A stretch of DNA of 64,000 nucleotides from the NCBI RefSeq assembly GCF_002355155.1, contig NZ_AP017369.1, positions 2,914,001 through 2,978,000 of the forward strand. Direction: 5' to 3'. This DNA comes from Corynebacterium suranareeae (GTDB lineage: Bacteria; Actinomycetota; Actinomycetes; Mycobacteriales; Mycobacteriaceae). Under the pieces are notes generated by a model, which made no database searches, had not been told where the DNA came from, and worked only from the letters and a program-made list of their open reading frames with translations. The position numbers and the translations under genes were made by a program. Of this stretch, positions 45,626-59,602 are shown in pieces (position 1 is the stretch's first letter; every line of letters starts with the position of its first letter).

Positions 45626-47361
45626 GGAGTTGGAATATTCCTTAGGTTCGAGCGGGCGAGATCAAGCATGGCACCCACTCCGCCTCCGAATACTGTTCGG
45701 GTTGCGGCTTTACTGAATCCCATGATTTGTTCCCAGGTAATTGTTGGTGGGATCGAAAGTGCATTTGGATCAGTCACGATATCAATCACCACAGGACCAG
45801 GATAGGCCAGGGCTTCGGCCAGCTGTTTACGCACCTTCTTTGGATCTGTGATTCGAACTGACTTGATGCCCACCGCCGCTGCGATATCTGCGAAATTCAC
45901 TTCCTCATGGTCTGTGCCAAATTCTGGTTGGCCTTCCACGAGCATTTCCAGTTTCACCATGCCCAAAGAGCTGTTGTTAAACACCACGGCCTTCAACGGC
46001 AGATCATGTAGTTTAACGGTCAGCAACTCACCCAACAGCATGCCTAAACCACCGTCACCGCACATGGCGATTACTTGGCGATCCCGATTCGCGCTTTGCG
46101 CGCCGATTGCATGTGGCAACGCATTAGCCATCGTGCCGTGCCTAAAAGATCCCACGAAGTCGCGGGTACCTTCCGGGTTTTCGATATAACGCGCATGCCA
46201 CACATTGCACATGCCGGTATCCACGGTAAATACGGCGTCGTTATCTGCTAGCTCGTTCAAAATAGAGGCAACGTATTCAGGGTGGATAGGCACCTGCTTT
46301 TCGACGTTACGTGTGTAGGCCTCCACCACCGAACTCAGCTTGCGCTCGTGCTCCTTGAGCATGCGATCCAGGAATAAGCGATCGGTCTTTTCTTCTAGAT
46401 GCGGCAAAATATTTTCAATGGTTGCAGCAACATCACCTGTCACCGGGTATTTCACCGTGGTGCGTCGACCAATATGTGCACCATTGATATCAACTTGAGC
46501 CACATTGTCTTTTGGAAGGAAATCTGAATACGGGAAGTCCGTGCCCAGCAGAATAAGAAGGTCAGCTTCATTGGAGGCATCAACGCATGCGCCATAACCT
46601 AAAAGGCCAGACATTCCGACATCAAAAGGGTTTTCATGTTGGATGTATTGCTTGCCACCCAACGCATGTCCAATCGGTGCTTTGATTTTCTGTGCTAATT
46701 CCAGCACCTGTGCACGGGCATTCTTCACACCCGCACCGCAAAACAGCGTGACCGTTTTTGCGCTGTTAATTGCTTCAACCAACGCTGCTGCTTCGGTGGG
46801 ATCGGGGAAGACAACTGGGGTGGCGCAAGAAATAGTGGAATTGGCATAGGTGCCGTCACCAGCATCCTCTTTGGCAATGTCACCAGGAATAACAACCACT
46901 GATACCCCATTGCCCGCCATGGTGGATTGGATGGCATGGTGCACAATGCGTTCACCTTGCTCACCGCTGTTGACCATTTCGCAGTAACCAGAGCATTCCT
47001 TGAACAGAATTTCTGGGTGTGTTTCTTGGAAGAAGGTTGAGCCAATTTGCACACTTGGGATGTGGCTGGCGATTGCCAACACCTTTGCGCCATTTCGGTG
47101 CGAATCATAAAGTCCTTGAATCAGGTGAGTATTTCCAGGACCACACGATGCTGCACACACCGCTAATTCTCCGGTGGTTAATGATTCTGCGCCAGCTGCA
47201 AACGCTGCTGCTTCCTCATTTCGAACATGCACCCACTCAATATCTGATTGGCGGACGGCATCCACGATGGGATTCAGACTGTCACCAACCAAACCATAAA
47301 TTCTTTTCACACCTTGAGCCTCCAAGGTGTCGATTAATTGTTCTGCGAAGCTGTGTGCCAT
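45622..47361 (-). CDS. pqo: Pyruvate:quinone oxidoreductase (pyruvate dehydrogenase, cytochrome)
   Basis: 579 residues of the thiamine-diphosphate enzyme family. It oxidises pyruvate to acetate and CO2, passing electrons to quinone at the membrane. The N-terminal glutamate region is YGLVGDSLNPIVDAVR with WVHVRNEEAAAFAAGAES. The ThDP/Mg motif is MCGDGGLGMLLGELLTVKLHDLPLKAVVFNNSSLGMV near residues 430-465. FAD-domain signatures include GAGVKNARAQVLELAQ. The C-terminal 25 residues fit the lipid-binding tail. GAGGAG precedes the ATG. Confidence 0.93.
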   Translation of the reverse strand: MAHSFAEQLIDTLEAQGVKRIYGLVGDSLNPIVDAVRQSDIEWVHVRNEEAAAFAAGAESLTTGELAVCAASCGPGNTHLIQGLYDSHRNGAKVLAIASHIPSVQIGSTFFQETHPEILFKECSGYCEMVNSGEQGERIVHHAIQSTMAGNGVSVVVIPGDIAKEDAGDGTYANSTISCATPVVFPDPTEAAALVEAINSAKTVTLFCGAGVKNARAQVLELAQKIKAPIGHALGGKQYIQHENPFDVGMSGLLGYGACVDASNEADLLILLGTDFPYSDFLPKDNVAQVDINGAHIGRRTTVKYPVTGDVAATIENILPHLEEKTDRLFLDRMLKEHERKLSSVVEAYTRNVEKQVPIHPEYVASILNELADNDAVFTVDTGMCNVWHARYIENPEGTRDFVGSFRHGTMANALPHAIGAQSANRDRQVIAMCGDGGLGMLLGELLTVKLHDLPLKAVVFNNSSLGMVKLEMLVEGQPEFGTDHEEVNFADIAAAVGIKSVRITDPKKVRKQLAEALAYPGPVVIDIVTDPNALSIPPTITWEQIMGFSKAATRTVFGGGVGAMLDLARSNLRNIPTP

Positions 47362-47541
47362 CTCAAACTCCTCAACGTTATGGCGATTGTGTTGCCTAAC
47401 TTGGTGTGGCCTCGATTGTGCTCTTCAAAACTCGTTACTGCCACGTTTCACCTATCTACCTGGGAGTATTTGAAACGACGGCGGCCTTCTCGCGCGATCG
47501 GGAGGTCATTGCGGCAGTGTCTTAAAACACCACAGCCACAG

Positions 47542-47578
47542 TTGAAACTATACCGACCATTCGTTACAGTTACGATTC
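47542..47578 (+). promoter_or_regulatory. Promoter and candidate operator of the MFS-TetR operon
   Basis: TTGAAA (47542-47547), a 17-base spacer and TACAGT (47565-47570), 8 bases before the ATG. The direct repeat GTTACAGTTAC spans the -10 box, where a TetR regulator could block the polymerase. No ribosome site is present. Confidence 0.65.
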
Positions 47579-49063
47579 ATGACTTCAGAAGTTTTACAGG
47601 CACACACGCCTACAAAGACCCAACGTTGGGCTTTCCTCGCCGTTATCAGCGGCGGACTCTTTCTGATCGGTGTAGACAACTCAATTCTCTACACCGCACT
47701 TCCCCTACTCCGAGAACAACTAGAAGCCACAGAAACCCAAGCTCTGTGGATCATCAATGCATATCCCTTGCTCATGGCGGGCCTACTTTTAGGTACTGGC
47801 ACCTTAGGTGACAAGATCGGCCACCGCCGGATGTTCCTCATGGGGTTGAGCATCTTCGGTATTGCATCACTGGCGGCAGCTTTTGCACCGACAGCATGGG
47901 CTCTTGTTGCAGCAAGGGCATTCCTTGGCATTGGTGCTGCCACGATGATGCCTGCCACATTGGCGTTGATTCGCATTACGTTTGAAGATGAACGCGAGCG
48001 CAACACCGCGATTGGTATTTGGGGTTCTGTAGCAATTGTTGGTGCGGCAGCAGGCCCAATTATTGGCGGCACGCTATTGGAGTTCTTCTGGTGGGGATCG
48101 GTATTCCTCATTAACGTTCCCGTTGCTGCTGTCGCGTTGATCGCAACGATCATGGTGGCTCCAGCCAATATCGCAAATCCGTCCAAGCACTGGGATTTCT
48201 TATCGTCGTTCTATGCGCTGCTCACGCTTGGGGGTTTGATCCTTACTATCAAGGAGGCCGTAAATACTGCACGTCATATGCCGCTGCTTGTCGGTGCCAT
48301 CATCTTGCTTATCGTCGGCGCCATCCTGTTCAACCGCAGACAAAAGCTCATCAAAGAGCCTCTCCTGGATATCTCACTGTTCCGCAACCGTCTGTTCTTA
48401 GGTGGCGTGGTTGCTGCCGGCATGGCGATGTTTACGGTTTCTGGACTGGAGATGACCACATCACAACGCTTCCAGCTCTCTGTGGGATTCACCCCATTGG
48501 AAGCTGGTTTGTTGATGATCCCCGCAGCTCTGGGCAGCTTCCCCATGTCCATTATTGGCGGCGCAAACCTGCATCGTTGGGGCTTTAAGCCATTGATCAG
48601 TGGTGGTTTTGCTGCCACCGCCATTGGCATCGCATTGTGCATTTGGGGTGCAACGCATACGGATGGCCTGCCGTTTTTCATCGCGGGACTGTTCTTCATG
48701 GGCGCGGGCGCTGGATCGGTCATGTCGGTGTCCTCGACGGCTATCATCGGCTCCGCGCCAGTGCGCAAAGCAGGCATGGCTTCTTCCATCGAAGAGGTGT
48801 CCTATGAGTTCGGTACGCTGTTGTCAGTGGCGATCCTGGGTAGCTTGTTCCCCTTGTTCTACTCGCTGCATGCACCAGCAGAGGTTGCCGATAATTTCTC
48901 TGCAGGCGTCCACCACGCAGTTTATGGCGATGCGGCGCGGGCTTCTTTGGACACCGCCTACATTAATGTGTTGATCATTGCCCTAGTATGCGCGGTAGCG
49001 GCCTCGTTGATCAGTGGCTATCTTTTCCGCGGCAATCCAAAGGGAGCGAACAATGCGCACTAG
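47579..49063 (+). CDS. MFS drug exporter, DHA2/EmrB-QacA family
   Basis: 494 residues and about 14 predicted membrane segments. Signature motifs are FLIGVDNSILYTALPLLREQL in segment 1, LGDKIGHRRMFLMGL (loop 2-3 motif A), LGIGAATMMPATLALIRITF and GPIIGGTLLEFFWWGSVFLINVPV (motif C, antiporter). It should expel hydrophobic drugs or metabolites using the proton gradient. Overlaps the TetR gene by 11 bases, so that regulator likely controls it. Probably leaderless. Confidence 0.9.
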   Translation: MTSEVLQAHTPTKTQRWAFLAVISGGLFLIGVDNSILYTALPLLREQLEATETQALWIINAYPLLMAGLLLGTGTLGDKIGHRRMFLMGLSIFGIASLAAAFAPTAWALVAARAFLGIGAATMMPATLALIRITFEDERERNTAIGIWGSVAIVGAAAGPIIGGTLLEFFWWGSVFLINVPVAAVALIATIMVAPANIANPSKHWDFLSSFYALLTLGGLILTIKEAVNTARHMPLLVGAIILLIVGAILFNRRQKLIKEPLLDISLFRNRLFLGGVVAAGMAMFTVSGLEMTTSQRFQLSVGFTPLEAGLLMIPAALGSFPMSIIGGANLHRWGFKPLISGGFAATAIGIALCIWGATHTDGLPFFIAGLFFMGAGAGSVMSVSSTAIIGSAPVRKAGMASSIEEVSYEFGTLLSVAILGSLFPLFYSLHAPAEVADNFSAGVHHAVYGDAARASLDTAYINVLIIALVCAVAASLISGYLFRGNPKGANNAH

Positions 49064-49586
49064 CAAAAAAGAGATGATCCTGCGCACCGCCATCGAGTAC
49101 ATCGGCACGCGCAGCCTGGAAACACTCAGCTATGACACGCTCGCCGAAGCAACGGGGCTCTCAAAATCGGGTTTGATTTATCATTTCCCCAGCCGCCACG
49201 CGCTGCTTTTAGGCATGCACGAGCTGCTTGCCGACGACTGGGACAAGGAATTGCGCGCCATAGCCCGCGACCCAGAGGATCCACTTGAGCGACTGCGCGC
49301 CGTCGTGGTTACGCTCACCGAAAACGTTTCGCGCTCCGAGCTGCTTTTGCTTATCGACGCCCCCTCCCACCCCGATTTTCTCAACGCCTGGCGCACCGTC
49401 AACCACCAATGGATCCCCAACACTGACGATCTAGAAAACGACGCCCACAAACGTGCCGTTTATTTAGTACAACTTGCAGCCGATGGCCTCTTTGTTCACG
49501 ATTACATTCACGATGACGTCCTCAGCCACGCCCAACGTCAAGCAATGCTGGAAACAATTCTCGATCTGATCCCCAGCCAAGAATAG
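49053..49586 (+). CDS. TetR-family transcriptional regulator
   Basis: 177 residues. The N-terminal helix-turn-helix is MRTSKKEMILRTAIEYIGTR and TLSYDTLAEATGLSKSGLIYHFPSRHALLLGM. The ligand-binding half is all-helical and ends in SHAQRQAMLETILDLIPSQE. The ATG at 49053 has GGGAGCG upstream and overlaps the end of the exporter gene. Likely autorepressor of the pair; ligand unknown. Confidence 0.88.
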   Translation: MRTSKKEMILRTAIEYIGTRSLETLSYDTLAEATGLSKSGLIYHFPSRHALLLGMHELLADDWDKELRAIARDPEDPLERLRAVVVTLTENVSRSELLLLIDAPSHPDFLNAWRTVNHQWIPNTDDLENDAHKRAVYLVQLAADGLFVHDYIHDDVLSHAQRQAMLETILDLIPSQE

Positions 49587-49596
49587 TTTTCTCCCC

Positions 49597-49609
49597 TAAA
49601 GTCTTGGAC
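49597..49609 (+). promoter_or_regulatory. -10 box of leaderless UMF1-like gene
   Basis: TAAAGT at 49597-49602 ends 7 bases before the ATG at 49610, with no ribosome site, so the in-frame TTG at 49604 is unlikely to be the start. Confidence 0.55.
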
Positions 49610-50926
49610 ATGACTGTTCAGGAATCCAACCGCGTGATTAAACCCAAACCGCCCGTCGTGTCCTGGGCATTTTGGGATTGGGGTTCAGCATCCTTCAACG
49701 CGGTGCTGGTGACGTTTATCTTCTCGGTGTATCTGACTGATTCAGTCGGCTCCACACTCGCCGAGGGCTCCAACGCCACCTCGCTTTATTCCATGGCTGT
49801 TGCCATCGCTGGCGTCATTGTTGCCGTGGTGGCCCCGGTGATGGGCAGGCGCTCTGACATTCGAGGTACCCGGCGTAGATCCTTGCGCACCTGGACGTTA
49901 GTCACCGTCTTTTTGATGTTCTGCCTATTCGCAGTCAAAAACACCGACCCGCTTTACTTCTGGTTTGGTGTTGCCATCATGGCGATAGCCAACATCACTT
50001 TTGAGTTTGCCGAAGTACAGTACTATGCACAGCTTTCCCAGATCTCAACCCGCGACAACGTCGGCCGAGTGTCAGGTTTTGGTTGGTCCATGGGTTATTT
50101 CGGTGGCATTGTTCTACTTTTGGTCTGCTATTTCGGCTTTGTTGCAGGCGATGGTGACACTCGCGGATTTCTAAACCTGCCCATCGAAGATGGTCTAAAT
50201 ATCCGCCTGGTGGCAGTACTTGCAGCCGCATGGTTTTTAATCTCCGCGATCCCAGCGCTGCTGCGTGTCCCTGAAATTGAACCCCAGGTATCAGCAGAAG
50301 CCCAACCCAAAGGACTAGTCGCTGCATATAAGGATCTGTTTGCCAAGATTGCACAACTGTGGAAAGAAGACCGCAACGCGGTGTACTTCCTCATTGCGGC
50401 AGCAGTGTTTCGCGATGGCCTAGCCGGCGTATTTACTTTCGGCGCGATCCTCGCAGTTACTGTTTATGGACTTTCTGCTGGCGATGTCTTACTTTTCGGA
50501 GTCGCAGCAAACGTGGTTTCAGCCCTGGGAGCACTGCTTGGTGGTTTCTTAGATGACCGGATTGGACCAAAGCCCATCATCTTGGCATCGCTAACCATCA
50601 TGATTGCCGATGCCACCATCCTCTTCTTCGTCGACGGCCCCACCAATTTCTGGATCTACGGATTAATCCTGTGTGCGTTTGTGGGACCAGCGCAGTCGGC
50701 GTCGAGAAGCTTTTTAACCCGCCTGTCCCCCGATGGACAAGAAGGCCAGCTCTTCGGCCTTTATGCCACCACCGGCCGTGCTGTGAGTTGGATGGCGCCG
50801 TCGCTGTTTGGCGCATTCGTTGCTTTCACCGGTGATGATCGCACCGGCATTTTAGCCATCGCGCTGATTCTACTGTTCGGTATTGCCCTGCTGAGCATGG
50901 TGAAACCTCCCCACAAGGTGAATTGA
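49610..50926 (+). CDS. UMF1 (Atg22-like) MFS transporter
   Basis: 438 residues and 12 predicted membrane segments. VVSWAFWDWGSASFNAVLVTFIFSVYL is the opening typical of the UMF1/Atg22 family, whose yeast member exports amino acids from the vacuole. It also has APVMGRRSDIRGTRRRSL, EFAEVQYYAQLSQISTRDNVGRVSGFGWSMGYFGG and GLYATTGRAVSWMAPSLFGAF. Substrate in bacteria is unknown. Starts 23 bases after the TetR stop but from its own -10 box. Confidence 0.85.
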   Translation: MTVQESNRVIKPKPPVVSWAFWDWGSASFNAVLVTFIFSVYLTDSVGSTLAEGSNATSLYSMAVAIAGVIVAVVAPVMGRRSDIRGTRRRSLRTWTLVTVFLMFCLFAVKNTDPLYFWFGVAIMAIANITFEFAEVQYYAQLSQISTRDNVGRVSGFGWSMGYFGGIVLLLVCYFGFVAGDGDTRGFLNLPIEDGLNIRLVAVLAAAWFLISAIPALLRVPEIEPQVSAEAQPKGLVAAYKDLFAKIAQLWKEDRNAVYFLIAAAVFRDGLAGVFTFGAILAVTVYGLSAGDVLLFGVAANVVSALGALLGGFLDDRIGPKPIILASLTIMIADATILFFVDGPTNFWIYGLILCAFVGPAQSASRSFLTRLSPDGQEGQLFGLYATTGRAVSWMAPSLFGAFVAFTGDDRTGILAIALILLFGIALLSMVKPPHKVN

Positions 50927-50951
50927 GGGTCTTGGGGAGAGGCTAAATTTT

Positions 50952-53114
<2,163 letters not shown>

Positions 53115-53234
53115 TCAAACTTGTCTATATCTATCTATTTAAACAAGTTGCCAAGGAATTTCATATTTGTTTAACAGCTGCAAATAAGGTTTTTTCATGC
53201 TTTCGCCGTCGGTGGCACGGCGGGCACGCACCAC

Positions 53235-54986
53235 TTACTTGGAAATGCTCGTAGTCTCCTCCGAGTTTTTCAGAGTCTCCACATTGCCCGCCGCATGTTG
53301 GGCCGCAATCCACCCAAAGGTCATTCCGGAACCTACTTGCGAACCAGCACCTGGGTATTCAGAGGCCATGACGGACTGGGCGTCATTACCCGCGGAATAC
53401 AGACCCTTGATCGGTTCGCCGTTGCTATCGACAACTTGCGCATTCGTATTGATGCTGATGCCAAACGCAGTAGCCAATGGAGTGGGAACCACAGCAATTG
53501 CGTAGAACGGCCCCTTCTTCATTGGCCCGATATTGGGGTTTGGTTTGTGGTTTGGATCGCCGGCAGCTTGGCCAAAGAGGAATTCACCTTTGTGGAAATC
53601 TTCATCCATGCCCGTTTTAGCAAAGGTGTTGTATCGTTTGACGGTTGCTGCTAGACCTTGTGAATCTACCCCAATGTTGCGTGCCAATTCATCTAAGGAT
53701 GCTCCTGTGTGCAGGTATCCAGAATCGATGTATTTTTGCAGCGCCAGTTTGGGCAGGTGAGGCATGGTGATCATGCCGAGGCCGTATTTGGCGAGGGTGC
53801 GGGAATCAACAATCAGCCAGGCTGGAACAGTCGGGGTGGTTTTGTTGGACTCATACATAGCGCGCACAAATCGGTGGTAAGACACGGATTCATCGACGAA
53901 CCGTTCACCAGCGGAGTTCACCGCGATGACACCTGGTCGGCCACGATCCCAGATGTGTGGGAACACTGCGGTGGATCCATCTGCTCTGGTGCCAATGGAT
54001 GAGGGGAACCACAGTGCATTTTCGCCGTTATCATCACCTAGGTGCGCACCCACATTGGCAGCGAGTGTCAGAGTATCGCCGGTGGCGCTTTCATTAGCCC
54101 TAGAAAATTGTGGGGTGGGTTGCGGCATGTACTTTTTGCGTAGTTCAGGGTTTTGGGAGAACCCACCAGCTGCTAAAACCACACCCTTGTTTACACGAAT
54201 ACGGTGCTCTACTCCCCCATGGTTAACTACTGCCCCAACCACTGCGGAATTTTCTGTAATCAGCTCAGTGGTTACAGCATTTCGCCATACCGTGCCACCA
54301 CGCGACAAAATCTGGTGATACATTCCTGCGGTCAGTGCATTGCCCATGACAAGACGGGTTCCACGTGGGTATTTAACCATGTCGGTGGCCCAACGAAGGC
54401 CAAGTTTAAGAGCAGTTCCGATTGCTGCGGCAGTTGGTTTTGGACGCTTGGAAAATAGTCCTAAAAGAACATTTACTTCCGGCCTGCGCAGCATCATGGT
54501 GCCGTTCATCAGTGCGAATTCATGAACCGGTGGACGGATATGAGAGAAGTTGATCTTGCCCAATTTGCGGCCATCGAAAGGTTTTGGTTCAAGAGCACGG
54601 CCAGTTTTTCCGGTTTCTGGAAGTTCAGAGTGGTAATCCACAACATTAGGTGAGCGGAGGAATTCCACACCAATGTTTTCCATGTACTTCAACATCTTTG
54701 GTCCTTGGTCAACGTAGGCCATGCGCATTGCTTTATCGGATTTATCGCCAATGAGGGTGTCCAGATAGCGTTCTACTTTTTCACGATCATCGGTAATGCC
54801 GTCTTCGCGCTGGAAGTGGTTGTTGGGAATCCACATGGTTCCAGCAGAATAGGCAGTAGTACCTCCGATGTAGTCGCTTTTTTCTAAGACCAATACGTTT
54901 AGTCCTTCTACAACACCAGTTAATGCTGCAGAGAGTCCGGCTGCGCCTGATCCTAAAACAAGCAGGTCAACTTCTTTTTCCGTCAT
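53235..54986 (-). CDS. KstD-like FAD-dependent dehydrogenase (1)
   Basis: 583 residues of the FAD-binding-2 family (3-ketosteroid-delta1-dehydrogenase / fumarate reductase flavoprotein type). The ADP-binding fingerprint is [20 protein letters not shown] near residue 9 with ESNKTT downstream, and [18 protein letters not shown] is the FAD-binding loop. The C-terminal [19 protein letters not shown] fits the catalytic Tyr/Gly motif of KstD. It introduces or removes a double bond next to a ketone in an unknown substrate. Start has AGGAG upstream, 19 bases after the second flavoprotein; last gene of the operon. Confidence 0.85.
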   Translation of the reverse strand: MTEKEVDLLVLGSGAAGLSAALTGVVEGLNVLVLEKSDYIGGTTAYSAGTMWIPNNHFQREDGITDDREKVERYLDTLIGDKSDKAMRMAYVDQGPKMLKYMENIGVEFLRSPNVVDYHSELPETGKTGRALEPKPFDGRKLGKINFSHIRPPVHEFALMNGTMMLRRPEVNVLLGLFSKRPKPTAAAIGTALKLGLRWATDMVKYPRGTRLVMGNALTAGMYHQILSRGGTVWRNAVTTELITENSAVVGAVVNHGGVEHRIRVNKGVVLAAGGFSQNPELRKKYMPQPTPQFSRANESATGDTLTLAANVGAHLGDDNGENALWFPSSIGTRADGSTAVFPHIWDRGRPGVIAVNSAGERFVDESVSYHRFVRAMYESNKTTPTVPAWLIVDSRTLAKYGLGMITMPHLPKLALQKYIDSGYLHTGASLDELARNIGVDSQGLAATVKRYNTFAKTGMDEDFHKGEFLFGQAAGDPNHKPNPNIGPMKKGPFYAIAVVPTPLATAFGISINTNAQVVDSNGEPIKGLYSAGNDAQSVMASEYPGAGSQVGSGMTFGWIAAQHAAGNVETLKNSEETTSISK

Positions 54987-55005
54987 TGTTCTTCTTTACT
55001 CCTAA

Positions 55006-56676
55006 TTAGTTAAACTCAAATGCTTTGTTTAGTGCAGTATCGATGCTTGCACCTATATGTTTGCCCGCTGCGTACGCGCGGGTGATTGCTGATCCGATCG
55101 TTGCTCCACCTCCTGGATAGGCATCTTTAAAGACCGTTGCAGAACAATTTCCTGCCGCATATAGCCCTCCCAGTGGAAGCCCATCCCACCCCAGGACCTC
55201 ACCATTGAGGTTGGTGTGTAAACCACCTGCGGTACCCAGCGCGCCTGGTTTTAATTCGACTGCATAAAACGGACCAGTTTCTAGTGGCGCTAAACATGGG
55301 TTTGGGATGTTGACAGGATCGCCCAAGTGGCGATCTTGTTCTGTCGCGCCTCGGCCAAATTCAGAATCAATCCCCTCACGGGCATCGGCGTTGAATTGTA
55401 AAACCGTCGAGCAAAGGCCTGCAGGTTCCACACCAAGTTTGTTAGCAAGGTCGTCCAAAGTCTCCGCCTGCACCATCCATGACGGCGCGTCGGCAGCAGA
55501 GGAAAACGTTGGATGCCCTGCCACTGGGTATCTAGCAGTGAAGGTTGAATCCATCACCAAAAATGCTGGAATATTAGCAAATTCTGATGTTTCGGGGTCA
55601 ATGTTGGCAAAGACGCGGGAGAAATCGTGATAGTTCAAAGCCTCATTAACAAAGCGTTTGCCCTGCTTATTCACCACGATCGAACCCGGCAGGGTTGCTT
55701 CCACATTGCCCATGCGCCCAGATTGCTGCCCATCGTAGTGCGCGCCGTGAGCAGTAATAACAGGCACACCCCAGATATCGGTGGTCTCTGAAAACGCAGC
55801 GCCCACACCGATTCCCAACTTGAGCCCATCACCGGTGTTAGACGGTGCAGAAATAGGGGTGATTGGAAATTTCAGCAATGTGGAGGTGAGCTCCTTGGAC
55901 CATTCGAAGCCTCCTGAGGCAATGACCACGTGCTTGGCGGTGATGGTGCGGTGGAGGGAGGCGTCGATAAGCAATATTTCCCAGCCGGCCTGGCTGCGGT
56001 GAAGTGAGCTGGCTGCGGTACCCACTGCGATGCGGATTCCGGCGTCCCAGGCGGACGCGACCATGGCGGAGATCAGCGCGCCACCCATAGTGCGTACTCC
56101 CTGTTCCGCGCGACTTTCAAGCAGTTGCGGGTTGGGGGCAGCGCCGTGGAGATGATCACGCTCATCCATCGTGATCAGCGGCAAATACGTAGGCGGGCGC
56201 ACGGCCTCCGCCAAACCCGGAACTACCGACGGATCAAAAGGCCTGTGGTCCAAACCGCGACCACCTTGGGTGGAACCGGGCCATTCGCGGTGATAATCCG
56301 GGCGATTCAACGGCGCATAATCCACGCGCGTTTTCTCATCCAAAAACTGCACCGCTGCCGCCGCATTGTCCACGTACCAGGCAATCTCCTCAGCAGAAAG
56401 CTTGCCCTTGGTCGCCGCACGAATGTACTCCGCCGCGGCCTCCGGCGAATCCGTGAAACCACGCGCACCCATTAAATGGTTGTTCGGCGCCCACATCACC
56501 CCGCCACCTGCGGCCGTCGTGCCGCCAAGCTTTTTATGCTTTTCGACGACACCCACCTGCGCACCTTCGCCCGCCGCGACAAGTGCGGCCGTTAACCCAG
56601 CACAACCAGACCCAATCACCAGCACATCCAGTTCATCAGGCCATTGGTCCACTGAAGAAAGAAGTGGCTTAGACAT
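55006..56676 (-). CDS. KstD-like FAD-dependent dehydrogenase (2)
   Basis: 556 residues, a paralogue of the neighbouring flavoprotein. Opening DVLVIGSGCAGLTAALVAAGEGA (FAD fingerprint), GGTTAAGGGVMWAPNNHLMG, ASGGFEWSKELT and C-terminal AYPGGGATIGSAITRAYAAGKHIG. The ATG at 56676 has CCAGGAG upstream and overlaps the alcohol dehydrogenase stop by 8 bases. The two enzymes may act on successive substrates or as a pair; steroid, dicarboxylate and cyclohexanone-type substrates are all possible. Confidence 0.85.
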   Translation of the reverse strand: MSKPLLSSVDQWPDELDVLVIGSGCAGLTAALVAAGEGAQVGVVEKHKKLGGTTAAGGGVMWAPNNHLMGARGFTDSPEAAAEYIRAATKGKLSAEEIAWYVDNAAAAVQFLDEKTRVDYAPLNRPDYHREWPGSTQGGRGLDHRPFDPSVVPGLAEAVRPPTYLPLITMDERDHLHGAAPNPQLLESRAEQGVRTMGGALISAMVASAWDAGIRIAVGTAASSLHRSQAGWEILLIDASLHRTITAKHVVIASGGFEWSKELTSTLLKFPITPISAPSNTGDGLKLGIGVGAAFSETTDIWGVPVITAHGAHYDGQQSGRMGNVEATLPGSIVVNKQGKRFVNEALNYHDFSRVFANIDPETSEFANIPAFLVMDSTFTARYPVAGHPTFSSAADAPSWMVQAETLDDLANKLGVEPAGLCSTVLQFNADAREGIDSEFGRGATEQDRHLGDPVNIPNPCLAPLETGPFYAVELKPGALGTAGGLHTNLNGEVLGWDGLPLGGLYAAGNCSATVFKDAYPGGGATIGSAITRAYAAGKHIGASIDTALNKAFEFN

Positions 56677-57718
56677 GGTGTGCTCCTGGCTGTGTTGTAG
56701 GAAAATCGATGGCAATTTTTCCAACACCAGCATCCGGAGTAGTCAACGTGGTGAAAGCCTGATCAAGATCAGCGAACTCAAAACGGTGGGTAATAAGCGC
56801 ACGCAATGTGTTTTGGTGCTTATCAAGCAGCTCGATGCACTCTGGAAACAGATTCTGGGAATTGCGAGAACCCAACAAATCGATTTCCTTGGATACAAGT
56901 GTGCGCATATCAAACACCAGTTCACGATCCGAAATGCCTACGCACACTACCCGACCTGCGGTAGCAACCTGATCAATCGCAGATGCTAAAGATGCTGGGG
57001 ATCCAGTGGCATCGATGATTAAGGAAGGCCCGTTTCCATCAGTCCACTGCGCAATCTGTGTGTCTTGGGTGCCGTCTGGAACCAGGAAAGTTTTATCAGC
57101 ACCGCAGTGCACCGCCAGATCCAGACGAGATTGCACCATATCACTAACCGCGACATCGCATCCTTGATCTTTCAGATAGCGCACCGCCAAAACACCAATC
57201 GGTCCTGCACCATTAACCAACACCTTCTCACCCTGGACAGGACGCCCACGCTTGCACGCCTGCATGGCAATGGAAATCGGCTCGACTAAAGGTGCAAGAT
57301 CAATCGGCAATGAATCTGGAATCTTAAATAAATTGGCAAACGGCACAACCTGCTCATCAACCAAAGATCCATCTTCATAGCAGCCGTAAACGCTCATTTC
57401 CTTACAAGCATTCACTCGACCAATCGAACAGGCATAGCAGGTGCCACAATAAAACATAGGGCAAATAACAACCCTGTCACCGATCTTAAATCCATTGCCT
57501 TCATCGGTTGGATGGATATCCACGATGATTCCAGCAGCCTCATGACCTTGAATGATCGGAAGCTCCGAAGCGTAGTCATCGTCCCAAATATGCGCGTCAG
57601 TTCCACACAAAGTAACAGCCGACATGGCGATCCGCGCAGAGCCAGGCGATGTTTCCGGTGTAGGTCTTTCTTGAAACAAGATGGTCTTTTTGGAAACGGT
57701 TACAGCAGCGGTAGTCAT
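56669..57718 (-). CDS. Zinc-dependent alcohol dehydrogenase (MDR family)
   Basis: 349 residues. Catalytic zinc ligands are Cys in TLCGTDAHIWDDDY and His-Glu in QGHEAAGIIVDIHPTDEGNGF. Structural zinc cysteines are CGTCYACSIGRVNAC (C-x2-C-x2-C-x7-C) near residue 100. The nucleotide motif is VNGAGPIGVLAVRYLKDQG near residue 175. It oxidises a secondary alcohol or polyol, or reduces the ketone, with NAD(P). Translationally coupled to the downstream flavoprotein gene and directly after the YciI-like gene. Confidence 0.88.
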   Translation of the reverse strand: MTTAAVTVSKKTILFQERPTPETSPGSARIAMSAVTLCGTDAHIWDDDYASELPIIQGHEAAGIIVDIHPTDEGNGFKIGDRVVICPMFYCGTCYACSIGRVNACKEMSVYGCYEDGSLVDEQVVPFANLFKIPDSLPIDLAPLVEPISIAMQACKRGRPVQGEKVLVNGAGPIGVLAVRYLKDQGCDVAVSDMVQSRLDLAVHCGADKTFLVPDGTQDTQIAQWTDGNGPSLIIDATGSPASLASAIDQVATAGRVVCVGISDRELVFDMRTLVSKEIDLLGSRNSQNLFPECIELLDKHQNTLRALITHRFEFADLDQAFTTLTTPDAGVGKIAIDFPTTQPGAHHV

Positions 57719-57719
57719 G

Positions 57720-58049
57720 TTAGTTCTGCCCTGCTGGTTGTTTTGCTGGTTGCTCTGCTGGGTTTTCAGCAATGGCTCCGAAAGCAACGTTCCACTTTCG
57801 AACTAAGCGCTGCGAGACAAATCCACCAGAGAAAATGGGATCCTGATCCATGATCGTCTCGACCTCTTCAACGCTATCGCCTTCGATGATCAACAGCGCG
57901 CCCAACGGATCGCATTCAGTTAAACGACCAGAGATCAGCAACGTACCTTGTTCATGGAGATTTTTTAGAAACTCAACGTGAGTAGGTCGAATAGCCGCCA
58001 TCTCATCATTTTCTGGAACGTATGCGTAAGTTACGGCGTATGCAGCCAT
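57720..58049 (-). CDS. YciI-like / YCII-domain protein
   Basis: 109 residues. YAVTYAYVPENDEMAAIRPTHVEFLKNLHEQGTLLISGRLTE and LLIIEGDSVEEVETIMDQDPIF match the YCII domain, a ferredoxin-fold with a conserved His (here H24). Related proteins occur in catabolic operons (muconolactone isomerase-like fold). The C-terminus is a Gln/Pro/Ala-rich tail. Placed between the transporter and dehydrogenase genes; role unknown. Confidence 0.8.
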   Translation of the reverse strand: MAAYAVTYAYVPENDEMAAIRPTHVEFLKNLHEQGTLLISGRLTECDPLGALLIIEGDSVEEVETIMDQDPIFSGGFVSQRLVRKWNVAFGAIAENPAEQPAKQPAGQN

Positions 58050-58081
58050 GGAGGATCACACTTTCTTAAAATTCGCGGGTT

Positions 58082-59563
<1,482 letters not shown>

Positions 59564-59602
59564 CTACATTATTTAAGTAGGAATTGAGCTTAATTAAGTC
59601 GT

